Positions 1-9,053 of a stretch of 64,000 bases of DNA are shown piece after piece. Numbering within the stretch: position 1 is the first letter of the stretch; every line of letters starts with the position of its first letter. Source of the DNA: Microtetraspora fusca (GTDB taxonomy: Bacteria; Actinomycetota; Actinomycetes; Streptosporangiales; Streptosporangiaceae); NCBI RefSeq assembly GCF_001570365.1, contig NZ_BBYK01000052.1:1-64000 (forward strand). The letters are read 5' to 3'. The notes beneath the pieces were generated by a model. The model was not told the origin of the DNA. It was given only the letters and a program-made list of their open reading frames with translations, and made no database searches. Both the position numbers and the translations under genes were made by a program.

Positions 1-205
1 GGGCCTCAGCCATGCCCACCGTGGACGGGCATAGCCTCGCGTACCGCCTTCGGACCTTAGCCATGCGTACCGCCTACGGGCCTCAGCCATGCCCACCGTG
101 GACGGGCATAGCCTCGCGGAGCGCCTAGGAGGCTCATCCACCGCAGCTCCTGTGACCCCAGACATGGCCAGAATCTGTGGGCCTCAGCACTGCGCCCCCT
201 TCGGA
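1..205. repeat. Degenerate tandem repeats upstream of folC
   Basis: A 41-base unit at 1-41 recurs exactly at 78-118, a period of 77. Between them a shorter copy keeps only the flanking parts (around 54-77), and a fourth, weaker copy lies near 180-205. Each full unit contains an inverted repeat, ATGCCC at 12-17 facing GGGCAT at 27-32, which could fold as a hairpin. The array starts at the window edge and may extend further left. I see no gene between 1 and 335; the rest of the stretch holds only the folC promoter region. Confidence 0.7.
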
Positions 206-323
206 TCCCAGCATCGCGTTGAAGAACGTGAGCCAGCCCAGCGCACATGAGGAAACCCCATACAGGCCCTCGCGGCCTGCGGCGTCCGGGACGGTGGCGA
301 TCCGGGGCTGAGAGGGCTGACAG

Positions 324-329
324 TAAGGT
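324..329 (+). promoter_or_regulatory. Candidate -10 of folC, leaderless
   Basis: TAAGGT lies 6 bases upstream of the GTG start at 336, and there is no Shine-Dalgarno sequence. Transcription would begin at or next to the start codon. No good -35 box is visible. Confidence 0.5.
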
Positions 330-335
330 TGATGC

Positions 336-1649
336 GTGGAGTATCGAGAGGTCGAACAGGCCATCATGCGCAGGGGAGTCGAGTGGGAATTCGAGCCGAC
401 GCTCGACCGGATCACAGCCTTGGTGGAGCTGCTCGGTGACCCTCACAAGGCGTACCCGGTTGTGCATGTTGCCGGGACCAACGGCAAGACGAGCACCGCG
501 CGCATGATCGAGGCGCTGCTCCGGGAGCGCAACCTTCGGGTCGGCCGGTTCACCAGCCCTCACCTGACCTCCATGCGTGAGCGCATCAGCGTCGACGGCG
601 TGCCCCTCTCGGAGGAGCGGTTCACGGAGGTCTACGAGGACATCGCGCCGTACCTTGAGATGATCGACGCGAAGGTCGGGAAGCTCAGCTTCTTCGAAGT
701 CCTCACCGCCATGGGGTTCGCCGCTTTCGCGGACACGCCGGTCGACGTCGCGGTGATCGAGACCGGCATGGGCGGCACCTGGGACGCGACCAACGTGGCC
801 GACGGTACGGTCTCGGTGATCACGCCGATCTCGCTCGACCACACCGACTATCTCGGTCCGGACATCCCGACGATCGCGGGCGAGAAGGCCGGGATCATCA
901 AGGCCAAGGCGACGACCATACTCTCGCAGCAGCCGCTCCCGGCGGCGGAGGTGCTGATGCGCCGCGCCGTGGAGGTGGGCGCGACGGTCGCACGCGAGGG
1001 GCTGGAGTTCGGCGTCCTGCATCGTGAGCTCGCCATGGGCGGCCAGCTTCTGCAGTTGAAGGGTCTGAAGGGCGTGTACGAGGAGGTCTTCCTCCCTCTG
1101 TACGGCGCGCACCAGGCGAGCAACGCGGCGAGCGCGCTGGCCGCGGTGGAGACGCTGACCGCGGGTGAGGATCCGCTCGGCGACGAGCTCGTGCGGCAGG
1201 CGTTCGCCCAGGTGACCAGCCCGGGCCGGCTGGAGGTGGTGCGGCGCGGGCCGACGGTGGTCCTCGACGCGGCGCACAACCCCGGGGGCATGGAGGCGAC
1301 GGTCGAGGCGATCTCGGAGTCGTTCGGCTTCACCAGGCTCATCGCCGTGGTGGCGGTGATGGCGGACAAGGACGTCGACACGATCCTGGAGCTCCTCGAA
1401 CCCATCGTCGAGGAGGTCGTGGTGACGAGGAATACCTCACCGCGATCCATGTCGCCGGAGGATCTCGCGGCGAGGGCGGAGAGCGTCTTCGGGGCGGACC
1501 GGGTCCAGGAGGTGGCGCGGCTGGACGACGCCATCGACGTGGCGATCGGTCTGGCGGACCAGGGTGACGAGTTCGGCTCAGGTGTGCTGATCACCGGGTC
1601 CGTCGTGACGGTCGGCGACGCCCGTGTCCTTCTCAAGGCGGACCGATGA
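336..1649 (+). CDS. folC: Folylpolyglutamate synthase / dihydrofolate synthase
   Basis: Bifunctional cytoplasmic Mur-ligase-family enzyme that adds glutamate to dihydropteroate and to folates using ATP. At 437 aa it has the usual length. The nucleotide loop GTNGKT is at residues 47-52, followed by the family motif around SLDHTDYLG (about residue 170) and a C-terminal glutamate-ligase domain. The GTG start at 336 is supported by a -10 box 6 bases upstream. The stop overlaps the next start (ATGA), so translation of the DUF4233 gene is probably coupled. The valS gene that often precedes it is not visible; repeats lie upstream instead. Confidence 0.96.
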   Translation: MEYREVEQAIMRRGVEWEFEPTLDRITALVELLGDPHKAYPVVHVAGTNGKTSTARMIEALLRERNLRVGRFTSPHLTSMRERISVDGVPLSEERFTEVYEDIAPYLEMIDAKVGKLSFFEVLTAMGFAAFADTPVDVAVIETGMGGTWDATNVADGTVSVITPISLDHTDYLGPDIPTIAGEKAGIIKAKATTILSQQPLPAAEVLMRRAVEVGATVAREGLEFGVLHRELAMGGQLLQLKGLKGVYEEVFLPLYGAHQASNAASALAAVETLTAGEDPLGDELVRQAFAQVTSPGRLEVVRRGPTVVLDAAHNPGGMEATVEAISESFGFTRLIAVVAVMADKDVDTILELLEPIVEEVVVTRNTSPRSMSPEDLAARAESVFGADRVQEVARLDDAIDVAIGLADQGDEFGSGVLITGSVVTVGDARVLLKADR

Positions 1650-2044
1650 GCCAGAGCGAGGCGATGACCCGAGGCGGAGCGATGAGCGGCGGACGCGGCG
1701 AGGGCAGGTTCGAGGTGACCCCGGGGATGCGCCGGCTGGGCGCCAGCGTGCTCGGGATGGAGGCGATCGTCGTCGCGCTGTTCACCCCGGTCGCGATCGC
1801 GGTGGCGCACGTCGACACCACGGTGGCCGTGACCGTGGGCATCGGCCTGGCGGTGTTGTGCGTGCTGGCCGCGGGCATGCTGAAGCGGCCCGCCGGCTAC
1901 ATCATGGGCAGCGTCGTGCAACTTCTGGCGATCGCCACCGGGTTCCTGGTCACGACGATGTTCGTCCTGGGCGTGATCTTCGCGGCCTTGTGGATAACAG
2001 CGATATTCGTCGCTCGCCGTGTCGAAGGAGCGACGAAGCGCTAA
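1646..2044 (+). CDS. DUF4233 family membrane protein
   Basis: 132 aa. After a polar N-terminus of about 35 residues, four hydrophobic segments follow (roughly 38-60, 62-78, 86-100 and 104-125), ending in a basic tail. This matches the small DUF4233 integral membrane proteins that sit directly after folC in many actinobacteria; their function is not known to me. The ATG overlaps the folC stop by four bases, so it is in the folC operon. Confidence 0.85.
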   Translation: MSQSEAMTRGGAMSGGRGEGRFEVTPGMRRLGASVLGMEAIVVALFTPVAIAVAHVDTTVAVTVGIGLAVLCVLAAGMLKRPAGYIMGSVVQLLAIATGFLVTTMFVLGVIFAALWITAIFVARRVEGATKR

Positions 2045-2047
2045 AGT
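2042..2047 (+). promoter_or_regulatory. Candidate -10 overlapping the DUF4233 stop codon
   Basis: TAAAGT sits 8 bases before the ATG at 2056 and shares its TAA with the stop codon of the preceding gene. It could give a leaderless transcript of the MFS-like gene. Confidence 0.4.
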
Positions 2048-2055
2048 CGGCCACC

Positions 2056-3582
2056 ATGGCCGTCCCCCCGATTCCCCAGGCCCGGGCCGCCGTGCCGGTT
2101 CGAGCCGTACGCGTTCCCCTGATGCTCGACCTTGTGGTCGGGCTCCTCGTCGCGGTCGCGTTGCCGCTGGCGATCGTCGCCATCCCGAACACCATCTCCG
2201 TCGTGGCCGCGCTGCTGCCGCCGGACGCCTCGCAGATCGCCATGACGCGGGCGCACGGCTTGGCGCTGCCGGTCATGCTGTTGACCGTGCCGCTCGCGTC
2301 GGTCGCGGTACGGCGGTTCCGTTCCGCGCCGATCCTGGTCGTGGGGCTCACCTTGCTCGCCGCGGCGGACGCTGCGGGCGGGTACGCGGGGTCGGCCGTC
2401 ATGGTCGGCGTGTTGCGCGTCCTGCACGGCGTCGGCGCGGGCCTGCTGCTGCCCGCGACCCTCGTGGCCGTGTGGGAGCGTCCGCGACGCAGGTTCCTGC
2501 TGCCTCTGTGGGCGGGAACGCTCGCCGCGAGCCTGGCCGGGGCGCAGGCGCTCGCGTTGTGGCCGCTGGCCAAGGCGACCGCCTGGCAGGTCACCCTCCA
2601 GCCCTATCCGCTGCTCACCGGTGTCGCGCTGGCGCTCGCCGCGGTGTACCTGGTGCTCTGGATCGTGTCCAGGGACGGCGCCGACGCGGACCGGGCGGAG
2701 AGTGACGCCGAGGGGACGTCGGCGTCGGAGCGGAGCCGGCTGGGGCTGGCCGCCGTCCCCGCGGCGGGCATCGCCGTACTGGCCGTCGGGACGACGTTCG
2801 ACTGGCCGCCGGTCCTCGTCATCGCCGCGGCGGCGGTCGCGGTGGTGGCGATGCTGGGTCTGGGCGCGGTCGCCGCGTTCGAGGGGCCCGGCGGAAGGAC
2901 GCTCGCCTTCACCGGCGTCGCCGTCGGCCTGGTGGTCCTGCCGACCGCGGCCCAGACGACGTACGTGGAGATGGGCGGGGTCCGTGGAGGGCCGGGGCTC
3001 TCCGGGCTGTGGCTGCCCTTCACACTCGCCGCCGTCGTCGCACTGGCCGCCGCATACCTTGTCGGTGCCGTGGCGGAGGAGCGGGCCGGGAAGTTCGTCG
3101 GGGCCGGTCTGGTCGCGGTGGTGGCCGGTCTGTCCGCGATCAGGCTGATCGCGCCGACCTCGGACGGCCTGCTACTCGTGGTGCCGTTCGCGCTGCTCGC
3201 CGGGGGCTCCGCCGTCGCGCTGGTCGCCGCGCTGCGCCCGGTGCGGATCGGTACGGCGCTGCTCGGCCTGTCCCTGTGCTTCCCCGCCGTACTCGCGGGT
3301 TTCCTGCTCGGGACGGGTGTCCAGCTCACCCACCTGCAGGATGTGGCGCGGTCCGGCGACCCGACGAAGCCGGAGCTGATCGCGCAGGCGTTCGTCGACG
3401 CGCTGTGGACGTGGGCCCTGGTGGGCGGGTTCGCGGTCGTGGGCATCATCGTGATCGCGTCCTGGCTGGGGCGGCGGGAGCCCGTCCCCTCACGCCGGGG
3501 CCGGGCCGTGCTGGTCCCGTCGCCCACCCCTTCTCCGGAGGAGGAGACCGGGGATAACGGGGAAACCTTCTCAGACCGGTAA
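2056..3582 (+). CDS. MFS-like multi-pass membrane protein
   Basis: 508 aa with about 12 to 14 hydrophobic segments. The first half resembles the major facilitator superfamily: a first membrane helix around residues 24-45, an extracytoplasmic loop, then helices around 67-160 containing short basic cytoplasmic turns (VRRFR, WERPRRR). A charged loop near residues 200-225 separates the halves. The C-terminal 30 residues are polar and acidic. The substrate cannot be told. The start at 2056 is chosen because the hydrophobic core follows soon after it; upstream in-frame sequence overlaps DUF4233. It lies between folC-DUF4233 and ndk, which are often closer together. Confidence 0.7.
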   Translation: MAVPPIPQARAAVPVRAVRVPLMLDLVVGLLVAVALPLAIVAIPNTISVVAALLPPDASQIAMTRAHGLALPVMLLTVPLASVAVRRFRSAPILVVGLTLLAAADAAGGYAGSAVMVGVLRVLHGVGAGLLLPATLVAVWERPRRRFLLPLWAGTLAASLAGAQALALWPLAKATAWQVTLQPYPLLTGVALALAAVYLVLWIVSRDGADADRAESDAEGTSASERSRLGLAAVPAAGIAVLAVGTTFDWPPVLVIAAAAVAVVAMLGLGAVAAFEGPGGRTLAFTGVAVGLVVLPTAAQTTYVEMGGVRGGPGLSGLWLPFTLAAVVALAAAYLVGAVAEERAGKFVGAGLVAVVAGLSAIRLIAPTSDGLLLVVPFALLAGGSAVALVAALRPVRIGTALLGLSLCFPAVLAGFLLGTGVQLTHLQDVARSGDPTKPELIAQAFVDALWTWALVGGFAVVGIIVIASWLGRREPVPSRRGRAVLVPSPTPSPEEETGDNGETFSDR

Positions 3583-3585
3583 GCT
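3580..3585 (+). promoter_or_regulatory. Possible -10 for ndk
   Basis: TAAGCT overlaps the stop codon of the MFS-like gene and would give an ndk leader of roughly 105 bases. That leader has a short stem-loop at 3656-3673 and a Shine-Dalgarno sequence. The -35 box is not evident. Confidence 0.3.
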
Positions 3586-3699
3586 GCGGGATGCACGGAG
3601 CACCCGAGCGAGCGCGGCCATGAGCACGCTCTGCTGCGGAGAGCCGCCTTTCCCGGCCGTCATCGAGAACGGCTGAAGATCACAACAGAGGAGATTCTC

Positions 3700-4110
3700 G
3701 TGTCGGAGCGCACGCTGGTCCTGATCAAGCCGGACGGTGTCCGTCGTGGCCTCATCGGTGACGTCATCGGCCGCATCGAGCGCAAGGGCCTCAAGATCGT
3801 GGCGATGGACCTGCGCACGCTTGACGCCGAGACCGCCAAGACGCACTACGCCGAGCACGCCGAGCGCCCGTTCTTCGGTGAGCTGGTGGAGTTCATCACG
3901 TCCGCGCCGCTTGTCGCGCTTGTGGCGGAAGGTCCGCGGGCCGTCGAGGCGTTCCGCGCGCTGGCCGGTCTGACCGACCCGGTGAAGTCGGCCCCCGGAA
4001 CGATCCGCGGCGACCACGCCCTGGAGATCGGCGAGAACGTCGTCCACGGGTCCGACTCGCCCGAGTCCGCCGCCCGCGAGATCAAGATCTTCTTCCCTGA
4101 CCGCTTCTGA
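3700..4110 (+). CDS. ndk: Nucleoside diphosphate kinase
   Basis: Transfers the gamma phosphate of ATP to nucleoside diphosphates through a phosphohistidine. At 136 aa it is typical of the family. It opens with the KPDGV motif (residues 10-14), and the active-site segment NVVHGSDS (113-120) places the phosphorylated histidine at residue 116. The GTG start is preceded by AGAGGAG about 7 bases upstream. A perfect 12-bp terminator hairpin follows within 20 bases, so the transcript should end here, before mreB. Confidence 0.97.
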   Translation: MSERTLVLIKPDGVRRGLIGDVIGRIERKGLKIVAMDLRTLDAETAKTHYAEHAERPFFGELVEFITSAPLVALVAEGPRAVEAFRALAGLTDPVKSAPGTIRGDHALEIGENVVHGSDSPESAAREIKIFFPDRF

Positions 4111-4125
4111 GCGCTCAGACCACAG

Positions 4126-4155
4126 GAGAGGCCCCGGCTCAAACCGGGGCCTCTC
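4126..4155 (+). terminator. Rho-independent terminator after ndk
   Basis: Perfect 12-bp stem (4126-4137 with 4144-4155), 6-base loop CTCAAA, then GTGTTTT. Confidence 0.92.
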
Positions 4156-4307
4156 GTGTTTTCCCTGGTAGTGACGCTTTAGATGGTCGTGAGCCAGAAG
4201 ATTTTCCAGGTAGCTGAAGGTCTCCATGTGCCGGGCGTTGGGTACAACAAGTTACGATTCGAGTGCGATGCGTTATCCCGCAAACCACCTGAAAGGCCTT
4301 CTTCAGC

Positions 4308-5339
4308 ATGGGGAGCAAGCTGGCATTCCTGGGCCGTGACATGGCGGTTGACCTCGGCACGGCGAACACTCTCATCTACGTCCGAGGGCGCGGCATCGTT
4401 CTGAACGAGCCGTCCGTCGTAGCACTCAACAACTCCACCGGCAAGATCGTCGCGGTGGGGATCGAGGCGAAACGGATGATCGGGCGAACACCCGGCAACA
4501 TCATCGCCGTACGTCCCCTGCGTGACGGGGTGATCGCCGACTTCGACATCACCGAACGCATGCTGAGGTACTTCATCCAGCGGGTCCACAAGCGCCAGCG
4601 GTTCGCGAAGCCGCGGATCATCGTCGCGGTGCCCAGCGGCATCACCGGTGTCGAGCAGCGGGCCGTCAAGGAAGCCGGTTACCAGGCGGGAGCCCGCCGG
4701 GTCTACATCGTCGAGGAGCCCATGGCGGCGGCGATCGGGGCCGGGCTTCCGGTCCACGAGCCGACCGGCAACATGGTGGTGGACATCGGCGGCGGCACCA
4801 CCGAGGTCGCGATCATCTCGATGGGCGGCATCGTCACCTGCCAGTCGATCAGGGTCGGCGGCGACGAGCTCGACCGGGCGGTCGTGAGCTTCGCCAAGAA
4901 GGAATACTCCCTGATGCTCGGCGACCGGACCGCCGAGGAAGTGAAGATCGCCATCGGCTCGGCGTACGACGACCACGAGGAGATCCACGCGGAGATCCGC
5001 GGCCGGGATCTCGTCACGGGGCTCCCCAAGACCGTCGTGATCTCGGCGCAGGAGATTCGCCGGGCGACCGCCGAGCAGGTCAACGCGATCGTCGACGCGG
5101 TGAAGACCACCCTCGACCAGTGCCCGCCGGAGCTGTCGGGCGATCTCATGGACCGGGGGATCGCGCTCACCGGTGGCGGCGCCCTGCTCAAGGGCATGGA
5201 GGAGCGGCTACGGGACGAGACCGGCATGCCGGTGCACCTCGTGGACAACGCCCTCGACTCGGTGGCACTCGGGTCAGGCAGATGCGTGGAGGACTTCGAA
5301 GCGCTCCAGCAGGTCTTGGTGCCGGAACCCCGTCACTAA
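4308..5339 (+). CDS. mreB: Rod shape-determining actin MreB
   Basis: Actin-fold ATPase that forms membrane-bound filaments guiding wall synthesis; in sporulating actinobacteria it acts mainly in spore wall formation. 343 aa. The phosphate-1 loop DLGTANT is at 15-21 and phosphate-2 [11 protein letters not shown] near 160-170. The adenosine motif [10 protein letters not shown] is near 290. It is the first gene of mreB-mreC-mreD-PBP2-rodA and starts after the ndk terminator, so its own promoter should lie in 4156-4307. No strong Shine-Dalgarno sequence is seen close to the ATG. Confidence 0.96.
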   Translation: MGSKLAFLGRDMAVDLGTANTLIYVRGRGIVLNEPSVVALNNSTGKIVAVGIEAKRMIGRTPGNIIAVRPLRDGVIADFDITERMLRYFIQRVHKRQRFAKPRIIVAVPSGITGVEQRAVKEAGYQAGARRVYIVEEPMAAAIGAGLPVHEPTGNMVVDIGGGTTEVAIISMGGIVTCQSIRVGGDELDRAVVSFAKKEYSLMLGDRTAEEVKIAIGSAYDDHEEIHAEIRGRDLVTGLPKTVVISAQEIRRATAEQVNAIVDAVKTTLDQCPPELSGDLMDRGIALTGGGALLKGMEERLRDETGMPVHLVDNALDSVALGSGRCVEDFEALQQVLVPEPRH

Positions 5340-5348
5340 GGGGGCGTG

Positions 5349-6470
5349 ATGAGAAACTCCCGCCGCACCCGTCTGATCCTCGGAATCCTCCTTGCTGCGG
5401 CTCTGGTGCTGATCACCGTCGGGCATCGCGGTGGCGACTCGTCGGTCGCGGGGCCGCTGAGGCAGATCGCGTCCTCGGTGTTCGGCACGGCCGAGCAGGC
5501 GAGCACGAAGGTGACGGCGCCGGTCTCGAGGTTCTTCTCGATGCTGACCGGCGCCCCCGGCGCCCAGCAGCGCATCGACGGGCTGAGAAAGGAGAACGCT
5601 CAGCTCAGGAGCAGGCTTGCCGCCGCCGAATTGGACAAGGGCAGGTCCAAGGAGCTCGACCGGATGCTCGGGCTCTCCGGCCTCGGCCGCTACCGGGTCG
5701 TCCCGGCGCAGGTGATCGCGCGCCGGCACACCGCCGGCCTGGAGGACAACGTGGAGATCGACGTCGGCTCTCGGGACGGCGTGCGCCGGGACATGACCGT
5801 CCTGAACGGTGACGGCCTGGTGGGGAGGGTGGTCCGAACGGGGCCGAGCACCTCGACCGTCATCCTCCTCACCGATCCCGGCTCCGCGGCGGGCGCCCGC
5901 CTGGAGGGCGGCAACGAGCTCGGCGTCGTCAACGGCCTCGGCGGCAATGGCAAGTACGGCGACCTGATCCGGCTGCGCTTGCTCGACTCCACCGTGCCGT
6001 TGAAGAAGGGCCGGCGGATCGTCTCCTTCGGCTCCCAGAACGGCACGCCGTACGTGCCGGGTGTGCCGATCGGCGAGATCGAGCGGGTCGTGGTGACGCC
6101 GGGCGAGCTCACCCGGACCGCCTACGCGCGGCCGTACGCGAACTTCGCCTCGCTCGACGTCGTGGGCGTGGTGGTGCGGGCGCCCGATCGCGACCCGCGT
6201 GACGCGGTCCTGCCCGATCAGCCGGCCAAGGCCAACCCCGGCAAGAAGGACCAGGCCAAGGATCACAAGGGCAAGTCCAAGGATCGTGAGAAGCGGCAGG
6301 GGGACGCCAGGGACGCGTCCGGGGCCGTCCAGGAGCTGGGCCAGGCCGCCCAGCATGACCGGGCGGCCCGGCCGGACCGGGCCGGCGGGCCGGACCGGGC
6401 CGGCGGGCCGGACGGCGGCGCGGCTCCGCGTCGGGCGGACACACCGGGGCAGGCCGAGGAGAGGGACTGA
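5349..6470 (+). CDS. mreC: Rod shape-determining protein MreC
   Basis: Extracytoplasmic scaffold linking MreB, MreD and the PBP2-RodA synthase. 373 aa: one N-terminal membrane helix (about 8-24), a coiled coil (about 60-100), then the beta-domain core to about residue 275. The tail is unusual. A stretch rich in Lys and Asp (about 280-320) is followed by RAGGPD repeats from an 18-base DNA repeat. GTG at 5346 and ATG at 5349 are both in frame; ATG is taken because AAGGGGG lies at a good distance. It begins 9 bases after mreB stops. Confidence 0.93.
   Translation: MRNSRRTRLILGILLAAALVLITVGHRGGDSSVAGPLRQIASSVFGTAEQASTKVTAPVSRFFSMLTGAPGAQQRIDGLRKENAQLRSRLAAAELDKGRSKELDRMLGLSGLGRYRVVPAQVIARRHTAGLEDNVEIDVGSRDGVRRDMTVLNGDGLVGRVVRTGPSTSTVILLTDPGSAAGARLEGGNELGVVNGLGGNGKYGDLIRLRLLDSTVPLKKGRRIVSFGSQNGTPYVPGVPIGEIERVVVTPGELTRTAYARPYANFASLDVVGVVVRAPDRDPRDAVLPDQPAKANPGKKDQAKDHKGKSKDREKRQGDARDASGAVQELGQAAQHDRAARPDRAGGPDRAGGPDGGAAPRRADTPGQAEERD
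6371..6418 (+). repeat. 18-base tandem repeat within the mreC tail
   Basis: The unit GCCGGACCGGGCCGGCGG occurs exactly at 6371-6388 and 6389-6406, then partly at 6407-6418. It keeps the reading frame and encodes the PDRAGG repeats of MreC. Confidence 0.85.
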
Positions 6471-6475
6471 TCGGC

Positions 6476-6979
6476 ATGGCGCGTAACCTGCTCGCCGCGT
6501 TTCTCGTCTTCGTCGCCCTGGTCGTGCAGGTGACGATCCTGAACCGGTTGCCCGTCATGGTGGTTCCCGACCTGGTCCTGCTGGTCGTGATCGCTCTGGC
6601 CGTGATCAGGGGCCCGCTCGACGGCGCCGTCATCGGGTTCTTCGCCGGTCTCGCCATCGACATTCTGCCGCCCGCGGGGGACGTGCTCGGCCAGTACACC
6701 CTGGTCATGTGCGTCGTCGGCTTCGTGGCGGGGAAGCTGGGCGAGCACGTGCCGCTGGTCGCCGGCGTTCTGTGCGCGGTGCTCGCCCCGGCCTTCACGG
6801 TCGCGGTGGGGGGCCTGGTCACGGACGACGGCGTCGGCTGGACCTACATCCGAACCGTGTGGCCGTGGGTGGCGCTGTGCAACCTGGTCGCCGCCCCGGT
6901 CGTGTTGTGGGCGGTGCGGCGGCTGCACCGCGAGCGGGGGCGGCAGCCCGTACTGGTGCCGAGCTGGAGGCGGATATGA
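6476..6979 (+). CDS. mreD: Rod shape-determining membrane protein MreD
   Basis: 167 aa and almost wholly hydrophobic, with about five membrane segments, as expected for MreD, which anchors the elongation complex. It starts 5 bases after mreC stops. The call rests on the hydrophobic profile, size and position between mreC and the PBP2 gene, since MreD sequences diverge strongly. It ends 13 bases before the PBP2 start. Confidence 0.88.
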   Translation: MARNLLAAFLVFVALVVQVTILNRLPVMVVPDLVLLVVIALAVIRGPLDGAVIGFFAGLAIDILPPAGDVLGQYTLVMCVVGFVAGKLGEHVPLVAGVLCAVLAPAFTVAVGGLVTDDGVGWTYIRTVWPWVALCNLVAAPVVLWAVRRLHRERGRQPVLVPSWRRI

Positions 6980-6992
6980 GCGAGGGGGCCGC

Positions 6993-9053
6993 ATGACCAG
7001 GATGCACACGCGGTTGATCGTCCTTCAGATCGTGGTCGTTTCCTTGATCGTGATCCTTGTCGTACGGCTCTGGCAGGTCCAGGTGGTACGCGGGAGGGAG
7101 TTCGTGGCGGTCGCGACCGAGACCCGTACCCGTGACGTGGTGGTGCCGGCGTTGCGCGGGCAGATCCTCGACGCCACGGGCCGGCCGCTGGTGCGCAACA
7201 GCACCAGCCTGGTGGTCTCCGTTGATCGGACCACGTTGGAGCGGCTGCCCGACGGAGGCACCGCCGTGCTGGCCCGGCTGAGCAAGGTGCTCGGCGTGTC
7301 GCCGGAGAAGCTCAAGCAGCAGATCCGCGCCTGCGGCCCGGGGGTGTCGCGGCCGTGCTGGCCGGGCTCGCCGTACCAGCCGATCCCGGTGGCGACCCGG
7401 GTTCCGCAGCGGCAGGCGCTGCAGATCGTGGAACGGCAGGAGGACTTCCCCGGCGTCACGGCGGAGATCCAGGCGATCCGCGACTACCCCGGAGGGAAGG
7501 ACGCGGCCCAGGTTCTCGGGTACCTCCAGCCGGTCACCCAGAGCGAACTGGAGAAGCGCGAGGGCCTCAAGGCCAGTTTCTCCGGCGTCGACCTGGTCGG
7601 CCGCGACGGCCTGGAGGCCGTGTACGACGCCGACCTGCGGGGCCAGGCGGGTCTGCGGCGCGTCCAGGTGGACCGGATGGGCAAGCAGCTCGCGGTCGAC
7701 CAGCAGCGCTCGCCGGTGACCGGAGACACGCTGGTCACCAGCATCGACACGCGGGTCCAGGGCATCGTCGAGAAGGCGCTGTCCGACGCGGTGAAGAGCG
7801 TGGGGTCCGACGGAGGCGCGGCCGTGGTGCTCGACGTCAAGACCGGCCGGGTCGTCGCGATGGCCAGCATGCCGACGTACGACCCGGCCGTGTGGGTCGG
7901 GGGCATCGCCGAGCGCGACTATCAGCACCTGCTGTCGAAGAAGTCCGGCAAGCCGCTGGTGTCGCGGGTGACCAACGGCACCTTCGCTCCGGGATCGACC
8001 TTCAAGATCTCCTCGGTTTCGGCGATGGTCGCGGACGGATCGCCGCTGCACGGGACGTATGAGTGCCCGAGTTCGTACAACGTCGCCGGCCGCGCGTTCG
8101 GCAACGCCGGAGGCATGAGCCTGGGCGCCATCTCGCTGCACACCGCGCTGGTGAAGTCGTGCGACACGGTCTTCTACCGGGCCGGGTACGAGGAGTGGCT
8201 GCGCGACGGCGGCAACAAGCCGAAGGGCAAGGTCAAGGAGCCGATGCCGAACATGGCCCGCGCCTACGGGTTCGGCAAGCGGACGGGCATCGATCTGCCG
8301 GGCGAGTCCCCGGGCCTCATCCCCGACCGCTCCTGGAAGTTGAACCTGTGGAAGGCCACCAAGGACGAGAACTGCCGGCGGGCGAAGACCGGCTTCCCCG
8401 AGATCAAGGATGAGGGACGAGCGGCGTTCGCCAAGCGGCTCGCCAACGAGAACTGCCTCGAGGGCGACATCTTCCACGCGTACGAAGCGGCCAACTTCTC
8501 CATCGGTCAGGGCGACGTGCTCGTCACCCCGCTCCAGCTCGCCAGGGCGTACGCCGCGCTCGTCGGAGACGGCAAGGTCCGCAGCCCGCGGGTCGGCTGG
8601 GCGCTGTACCGCCCCGACGGCACGCTGGACAAGGAGATCAAGGTGCCGGTCGTCGGGAAGCTGCCGATCAACAAGGAGACCCGCGACTACATCCGCAAGG
8701 CGCTGAGCGAGGTGACGTCGGACGGCACCGCGGCCGGCGCGTTCAGAGGCTTCCCGATGAACGAGGTGCGGATCGGCGGCAAGACCGGTACCGCCGAGGT
8801 GTGGGGTAAGCGGGACACCTCCTGGTTCGCCTCCTTCGCTCCGGCCGAGAACCCGCGATTCGTGACCGTGGTCATGGTGTCGCAGGGCGGTTTCGGCGCG
8901 GAGACCGCCGCCCCGGCGGCGAGGAAGATCTGGGAGGGCATCTACGGCCTGGGCAAGGACGACAACGGCAAGGCACGGAAGGCCGCGTTGCCCTCCGGTC
9001 ACCCCGTGGAGCGCCTTCCGGTCATCAGGCGGGATGGGACGGTCGCGCGATGA
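6993..9053 (+). CDS. mrdA: Penicillin-binding protein 2 (elongation transpeptidase)
   Basis: Class B PBP that cross-links peptidoglycan with RodA. 686 aa: N-terminal membrane helix (about 7-30), pedestal domain, then transpeptidase. Catalytic motifs are complete: STFK at 335-338 (Ser335 nucleophile), SCD at 389-391, KTGT at 597-600. SCD is a variant of the common SxN. Cys114, Cys122, Cys357 and Cys390 could allow disulfides outside the membrane. The stop overlaps the rodA start (ATGA), so synthesis of the partner pair is coupled. Confidence 0.95.
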   Translation: MTRMHTRLIVLQIVVVSLIVILVVRLWQVQVVRGREFVAVATETRTRDVVVPALRGQILDATGRPLVRNSTSLVVSVDRTTLERLPDGGTAVLARLSKVLGVSPEKLKQQIRACGPGVSRPCWPGSPYQPIPVATRVPQRQALQIVERQEDFPGVTAEIQAIRDYPGGKDAAQVLGYLQPVTQSELEKREGLKASFSGVDLVGRDGLEAVYDADLRGQAGLRRVQVDRMGKQLAVDQQRSPVTGDTLVTSIDTRVQGIVEKALSDAVKSVGSDGGAAVVLDVKTGRVVAMASMPTYDPAVWVGGIAERDYQHLLSKKSGKPLVSRVTNGTFAPGSTFKISSVSAMVADGSPLHGTYECPSSYNVAGRAFGNAGGMSLGAISLHTALVKSCDTVFYRAGYEEWLRDGGNKPKGKVKEPMPNMARAYGFGKRTGIDLPGESPGLIPDRSWKLNLWKATKDENCRRAKTGFPEIKDEGRAAFAKRLANENCLEGDIFHAYEAANFSIGQGDVLVTPLQLARAYAALVGDGKVRSPRVGWALYRPDGTLDKEIKVPVVGKLPINKETRDYIRKALSEVTSDGTAAGAFRGFPMNEVRIGGKTGTAEVWGKRDTSWFASFAPAENPRFVTVVMVSQGGFGAETAAPAARKIWEGIYGLGKDDNGKARKAALPSGHPVERLPVIRRDGTVAR

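Noticed and set aside
1-205. CRISPR array
   Set aside because: Only two exact repeats, spaced by a degenerate copy of the same unit rather than unique spacers, and no cas gene.
6819-9002. 727-codon minus-strand frame opposite the PBP2 gene
   Set aside because: Shadow of a gene with complete STFK, SCD and KTGT motifs; composition is typical of antisense high-GC frames.
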